Below are positions 60,217-64,000 of a stretch of DNA of 64,000 nucleotides, piece after piece. The position numbers and the translations under genes were made by a program. The stretch is taken from positions 62,001-126,000 of the forward strand of contig CAVYEW010000003.1 in the NCBI GenBank assembly GCA_963767645.1. The letters are read 5' to 3'. Each line of letters begins with the position of its first letter. The stretch's first letter is position 1. The stretch is from DATFDN01 sp963767645 (GTDB lineage: Bacteria > Pseudomonadota > Alphaproteobacteria > Acetobacterales > Acetobacteraceae). Below the pieces are notes generated by a model, which was not told where the DNA came from, made no database searches, and was given only the letters and a program-made list of their open reading frames with translations.

Positions 60217-62615
60217 CGAAGAGCCCTCTGCGACAGCGGGAAAGCGGCGAGGGCAATACCATACATCATCGCACCGCACAGCAGAACCGCGCCGTATCCC
60301 GCCTCCCGCGCCAGCAACGTCGCTGCCGGCGTCGCCACCACCGAGAATGCGCCGTTCAGCGCCCAGGCCCAAGGCAGCGCCGCGCTGTCGCCGATCCGGC
60401 CCAGCCCCAACGGGAACGGCAGGCCCAACGCGAAGGAGACCGGCGCCAGCACTGCGACCAACAGGCCGACCCGCACCGGCAGCGGCCAGCCGAGCGTCGC
60501 CAGCGCGAGCGGTCCCAGCCCGGCCCACGCGGCAAGGCACCAGAGCACGATGCCGAGGACGGCGAGCGCCAGCCCGCGCCGGGGCACGGCGATGCGGCCC
60601 GACGCCAGGCTGCCCAGGCCGGAGAACACCAGCATCGCCGTCAGCACCAGGGCGAAGCCTCCTGTCTGGTCGTTCAGCCAGAGGGAAGCCTGCGCGATCA
60701 GCGCGATCTCGATGAACAGGAAGCCGAGCCCGAGCGCCGGGAAGTAGAGCGCGATGCGCGCCGTCGATATGCCCGCTGCGCTCAGTCGGGATGCGAGCAG
60801 CGGCAACAGCAGCACCAGCACCGCGATCACCGCCGCCTGGGCCAGCACCGCCAGATTGATCAGCGCGCCGATCTCCGCCTGCGGCAGCATCTCCAGCCGC
60901 GCCAGCAGCGTGCCGAGCTGCGAGAGCCGCAAGGCGGCATAAAAGAACGGCCGATCCAGCGTGATCGGCGCCAGGCTGAAGGTCGCCTCCGACGCGCTTG
61001 GCCGGCCGGCCAGCACCGCCCCGGCCTCGTCGGCGATCGAATCGTCCGGCCCGGACGCGCCCGCCTCGCCGGAGGCGAAGGAGACCGCGGGCAGGTCGTT
61101 GTACAATCCGGCCCGCGCCGCCGGCACGTCGATGCCGGGATAGTATGACAAGTCGAAGGAGCGCGCCTCGCAGAACCGGCGCAGAGCCGCGATGCGGGCG
61201 GCGTCCCAGGCCTGGTCGGACAGCAGCACCCGCACTCCCCAGGCCGAGCGGTAGGCGACCACGTGACGGGCCGGGTCGGCGATGCCGGCTTCCAGCAGCG
61301 CCGCGCGCGCGGTTGCCAGCACGCGCAGCGCATAGACCGGGAAGTCGCGGATCGAGACCGGGACCGAAACGATGCCGCCCGGCGCCAGGGCGCGCAGGTC
61401 GGCGGCCAACGCCTCGACGCTGAACGCGGCCTGGTTCGCCTCCGCCGCATCGAGGAAATCCGCGGACAGGTCGATGACGTCGTATGGGCCGCCCGCCCGT
61501 GCCGCGGCGATCGGCGAGGCGACGCGCAGGCTCGCGCGCGGATCGGCGGCAGGGGCCGGGGACGGTCCCAGCCCGCGGCGCAGCGCTTCCGCCAGCACCG
61601 GGTCGGGCTCCAGCGCCTCCACTCGCGCCGCGCCGAGGGCCAGCAGCTCGGCAATCCGGAACCCGCCCGAGGCGCCGGCCAGCAGCACCCGCGCATGCGG
61701 GATCAGCTCGTACGGCGCGGCGTCCAGCGCGGCGCGGGCGTAGCCGACATCCAGCTTGCCAGGGCGCGGCAGCGCGGCGATGCGCGTGCCGTCGCGATAC
61801 AGCCCGTAGGCGCGCGGCGGGCCGGGAAGGCCGAGCTGGCCGGCATCATTGGAGATGTCGGTGTCCACCCGCTCGGTGAAGTCGTCGAGCAGCTTGTACT
61901 GCCCGCGCGGCGACAGGCGCTCGGCGACGATCCGCGCGCCGGGCGTGTGCAGCGGCGCGTAGATCGGCTTGAACTCGTTCACGCCCGCCTGCGGCCCGAG
62001 CATCAGGACCGCCTCGGCCACGCCCAGCGCGAGAGCGGCGGCGACCAGCGGGCGGCGACCATGGAACGCCGCGCTGGCCGCAAGCGGGACCAGCAGCGCC
62101 GGCACCAAGCCGAGCGGCGGCAGCACGAACATCAGCGCCGTCACCGCCGCCGCACCGATCCCGGCGCCTCCCAGATCCCAGCCGTACATCAGGCCGATGC
62201 GGCGCGCGTTCAGGACGAAGCTCAGCCCGATGAACAGCCCGGCGAGGAAGAAGAACGGCAGCAGCGCCGCATAGTATCCGGCGATGTTCCAGAGCTGACC
62301 CGCCCAGGTGACTTGATTCTGCAACTGCAATGGGTTGAAGGGATTGGCTACGGTGGCGCGGAAGCCCAATCCGGCCGCCAGCACCAGCGCCGGCGGCAAG
62401 CACGCCAGCAGCCGCGCCCCGTGCCGCGCCGCCGCCTCCCGCGCCAGGGCCAGCGCCACGCCGCTCAGCGCGAATCCGGCCATGACGATGGAGATGACCC
62501 AGTAGCCGTATTCCGACCATTCGGCGACGGCGAAGAACCGCGTGAGCGCGATCTCGTACGCCACGGCGGAGAACGAGACCAGGAATAACGACAGGACTCC
62601 GCGTCTCTCCCTCAC
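60177..62615 (-). CDS. Membrane protein with spermidine-synthase-like SAM domain
   Basis: An 812-residue protein. N-terminal membrane helices (about 5-225, LFLVSFSAVAYEIALTRFFA) are followed by a soluble central domain (about 230-580) with a Rossmann, spermidine-synthase-like core (HARVLLAGASGGFRIAELLA, VEALEPDPVLAEAL, YDVIDLSADFLDA). A second set of about 7 helices (590-800) closes it. The glycine-rich motif is degenerate (GASGGF, not GGGDG). The GTG at 62615 overlaps the upstream hydrolase stop in a GTGA. It probably methylates or transfers from SAM-type donors at the membrane; the reaction is unknown. Confidence 0.75.
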   Translation of the reverse strand: MRERRGVLSLFLVSFSAVAYEIALTRFFAVAEWSEYGYWVISIVMAGFALSGVALALAREAAARHGARLLACLPPALVLAAGLGFRATVANPFNPLQLQNQVTWAGQLWNIAGYYAALLPFFFLAGLFIGLSFVLNARRIGLMYGWDLGGAGIGAAAVTALMFVLPPLGLVPALLVPLAASAAFHGRRPLVAAALALGVAEAVLMLGPQAGVNEFKPIYAPLHTPGARIVAERLSPRGQYKLLDDFTERVDTDISNDAGQLGLPGPPRAYGLYRDGTRIAALPRPGKLDVGYARAALDAAPYELIPHARVLLAGASGGFRIAELLALGAARVEALEPDPVLAEALRRGLGPSPAPAADPRASLRVASPIAAARAGGPYDVIDLSADFLDAAEANQAAFSVEALAADLRALAPGGIVSVPVSIRDFPVYALRVLATARAALLEAGIADPARHVVAYRSAWGVRVLLSDQAWDAARIAALRRFCEARSFDLSYYPGIDVPAARAGLYNDLPAVSFASGEAGASGPDDSIADEAGAVLAGRPSASEATFSLAPITLDRPFFYAALRLSQLGTLLARLEMLPQAEIGALINLAVLAQAAVIAVLVLLLPLLASRLSAAGISTARIALYFPALGLGFLFIEIALIAQASLWLNDQTGGFALVLTAMLVFSGLGSLASGRIAVPRRGLALAVLGIVLWCLAAWAGLGPLALATLGWPLPVRVGLLVAVLAPVSFALGLPFPLGLGRIGDSAALPWAWALNGAFSVVATPAATLLAREAGYGAVLLCGAMMYGIALAAFPLSQRALRWHDLPACSPAAD

Positions 62616-63460
62616 CGCCAAACCCGTTCGCGAATGAACCCCTCCACCACCGCGTCGAACTGCCCCGGCTCATCGACGAACAGCGCGTGCCCGGCATTCG
62701 GAAACACCACCGTCTCCGTGTTCGGCCGCATACGCTGCAAATTCGCCGCCTGCGCGGCAAAGCGCGGACGGACGACATATAGCAGAGGCCGGTCGGTGGC
62801 ATAGACCGCCTCCCGCCAATACGCGCGCGGCACCGGATAGGCCAGCAGCGCGCGGCAGGCCGGCTCCGGCGTGCGCAGGCTCGCCTCCGTCAGCCGGTCG
62901 AGATAGGCGGCCGGCTGCTTCACGCGGAACATGGCACGGACGAAGCGGGCCATGAAGCGCGCGTGCGAAGCCGGCGGCGGGGCGCGCGGCCCGGGGGGAG
63001 GCGCCGGCTCCTCGCCGACCGAGTTGTCCACCAGCACCAGCCCGGCAATCGCGGCGTCGCCGTGCAGATGCAGGTACGCAAGCGAATCGAGCACGCCGAG
63101 CGACCAGCCCACCAGCAGCACCGGCGCGCGCAGCCGCGCGATCAGCTCCGCGATGTCCTGCCCGCGCCGCTCGGGCGTGTAGCCGCGCGGCGGCGCATCC
63201 GACTGTCCCTGCCCGCGCGGGTCGAAGGCGATGACGTGGTAGGCGCGCGAGAAGGCCGCAATCTGCGGCCCCCAGATCCAGGCCGGCATGGTCCAGCCTG
63301 GCACCAGCACGATCGTCCGCGCCGACGCCGGCCCGGCCTCCAGATAGTGCAGCCGCACGCCGTCGCTGGTGACGAAGAAGCCGTCGCGGGCGGCGGCGGG
63401 AACGGCAAGAACGCAGACGGCGAAACAGAAAATCGACAGCAACCGACAGAGTGCCCACAT
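62612..63460 (-). CDS. Exported alpha/beta hydrolase
   Basis: A 282-residue hydrolase with a signal peptide (MWALCRLLSIFCFAVCVLAV, cleavage near AAA-RD). It has the oxyanion region LVPGWTMP, FDPRGQGQSDAPPRGYTPER, the nucleophile elbow GWSLG and the catalytic histidine in NAGHALFVDEP. It begins an operon with the membrane SAM protein and the exported Pcm through a 4-bp GTGA overlap. The 120 bp before it, shared with the divergent enoyl-CoA hydratase, hold the promoters. Confidence 0.87.
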   Translation of the reverse strand: MWALCRLLSIFCFAVCVLAVPAAARDGFFVTSDGVRLHYLEAGPASARTIVLVPGWTMPAWIWGPQIAAFSRAYHVIAFDPRGQGQSDAPPRGYTPERRGQDIAELIARLRAPVLLVGWSLGVLDSLAYLHLHGDAAIAGLVLVDNSVGEEPAPPPGPRAPPPASHARFMARFVRAMFRVKQPAAYLDRLTEASLRTPEPACRALLAYPVPRAYWREAVYATDRPLLYVVRPRFAAQAANLQRMRPNTETVVFPNAGHALFVDEPGQFDAVVEGFIRERVWR

Positions 63461-63580
63461 GGCGCGAGGAGACCCGGTGCGTGCCGGCGCTGTCAACGAT
63501 TCGATTCCGTTTCGCGCTTCCCCGGCCCGTGACGGGAGCCCTCCGACCTGCTTGACTTGCCGCGAGCAGGGGAGGCGAGC

Positions 63581-64000
63581 ATGACCGACGGCTTCGAGAC
63601 GCTGCGCATCGAGCAGGCCCAACCGCACACCGTGCTGGTCACGCTGAACCGCCCCGATGCGGCCAATGCGATGAACACGCAGATGGGGCTCGACCTGCTC
63701 GCCGCGTTCGACGGCTTCAACGCCGCGCCCGGCAGACAGCGCTGCATCGTCGTCACCGGCGCCGGGTCGCGCGCCTTCTGCGCCGGCGGCGACCTGAAGG
63801 AACGCAACGGCATGACCGACGCGCAGTGGCAGGACCAGCACCTGATCTTCGAGCGGGCGATCCGCGCCATCATCGACTGCCCGGTGCCGGTGATCGCCGC
63901 CGTCAACGGCGCCGCCTATGCCGGGGGGCTGGAGATCGCGCTCTGCTGCGACTTCATCTACGCCGCGGAGAATGCCCGGTTCGCGCTGACCGAGGTGACG
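63581..64000 (+). CDS. Enoyl-CoA hydratase/isomerase family protein, N-terminal part
   Basis: The first 140 codons of a crotonase-fold enzyme; the gene runs past the window edge. The oxyanion holes are visible in AFCAGGDLKERNG and AAVNGAAYAGGLEIALCCDF, and TLNRPDAANAMNTQMG is the usual first block. AGGGGAGG lies 8 bp before the ATG. The C-terminus and catalytic glutamates are not fully in view, so the exact reaction cannot be assigned. Confidence 0.88.
   Translation, partial: MTDGFETLRIEQAQPHTVLVTLNRPDAANAMNTQMGLDLLAAFDGFNAAPGRQRCIVVTGAGSRAFCAGGDLKERNGMTDAQWQDQHLIFERAIRAIIDCPVPVIAAVNGAAYAGGLEIALCCDFIYAAENARFALTEVT

Overview
The window is a high-GC chromosome segment of an alphaproteobacterium, most likely a member of the Rhodospirillales/Acetobacteraceae. 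I infer this from the composition, from the hisS-prfA-prmC and lysC-NMO-ptsP blocks with 4 to 20 bp overlaps, from lysC and ubiG lying back to back, and from xerD lying back to back with a fused shikimate kinase/dehydroquinate synthase gene. No rRNA, tRNA or CRISPR array was seen.

Layout. 1-9744 is housekeeping: prmC (cut by the window edge), prfA, hisS, a small DUF4160/DUF2442 pair, ispG, ptsP, a nitronate-monooxygenase-like gene, lysC and ubiG. 9810-17037 holds envelope and redox genes: a peptidoglycan-binding protein, a small membrane protein, an Fsr-like MFS pump, DUF1178, glutaredoxin, ComF, a four-domain rhodanese protein and a methyltransferase. 17079-37059 is a catabolic island: an SDR, two class A flavin monooxygenases, an aromatic-acid-type MFS transporter, a complete sugar-type ABC importer, four amidohydrolase/hydrolase genes, a DHOD-like flavoenzyme, a D-aminoacylase, another MFS transporter, an esterase and an enoyl-CoA hydratase, with pyrE embedded. 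37134-38856 holds a Fic protein with a palindrome at its start codon, followed by gene remnants. 38900-41688 holds xerD and aroKB. 41698-44844 is a second accessory patch: an MNT/HEPN pair, a broken amidohydrolase and a resolvase remnant. 45004-46678 is a probable two-component flavin monooxygenase system. 46789-64000 mixes repair and regulation (cisplatin-type DNA ligase, YebC, GGDEF-EAL protein, an apparently orphan DNA methyltransferase) with degradation genes (thiolase, intradiol dioxygenase, LLM monooxygenase, hydrolases, enoyl-CoA hydratase), an exported Pcm-type methyltransferase and a membrane spermidine-synthase-like protein.

How the genes fit together. The catabolic genes point to uptake of an aromatic or amide-containing substrate, hydrolysis, flavin-dependent hydroxylation, ring cleavage and CoA-dependent breakdown. 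The actual substrate cannot be read from the sequence.

A recurring oddity is single-base frameshifts inside otherwise well-conserved genes: lysC, the flavin monooxygenase/MFS junction, DUF2442, HEPN, the amidohydrolase at 43.6 kb and the resolvase. Because lysC is normally needed, at least some of these may be assembly errors. The accessory ones may be real decay.
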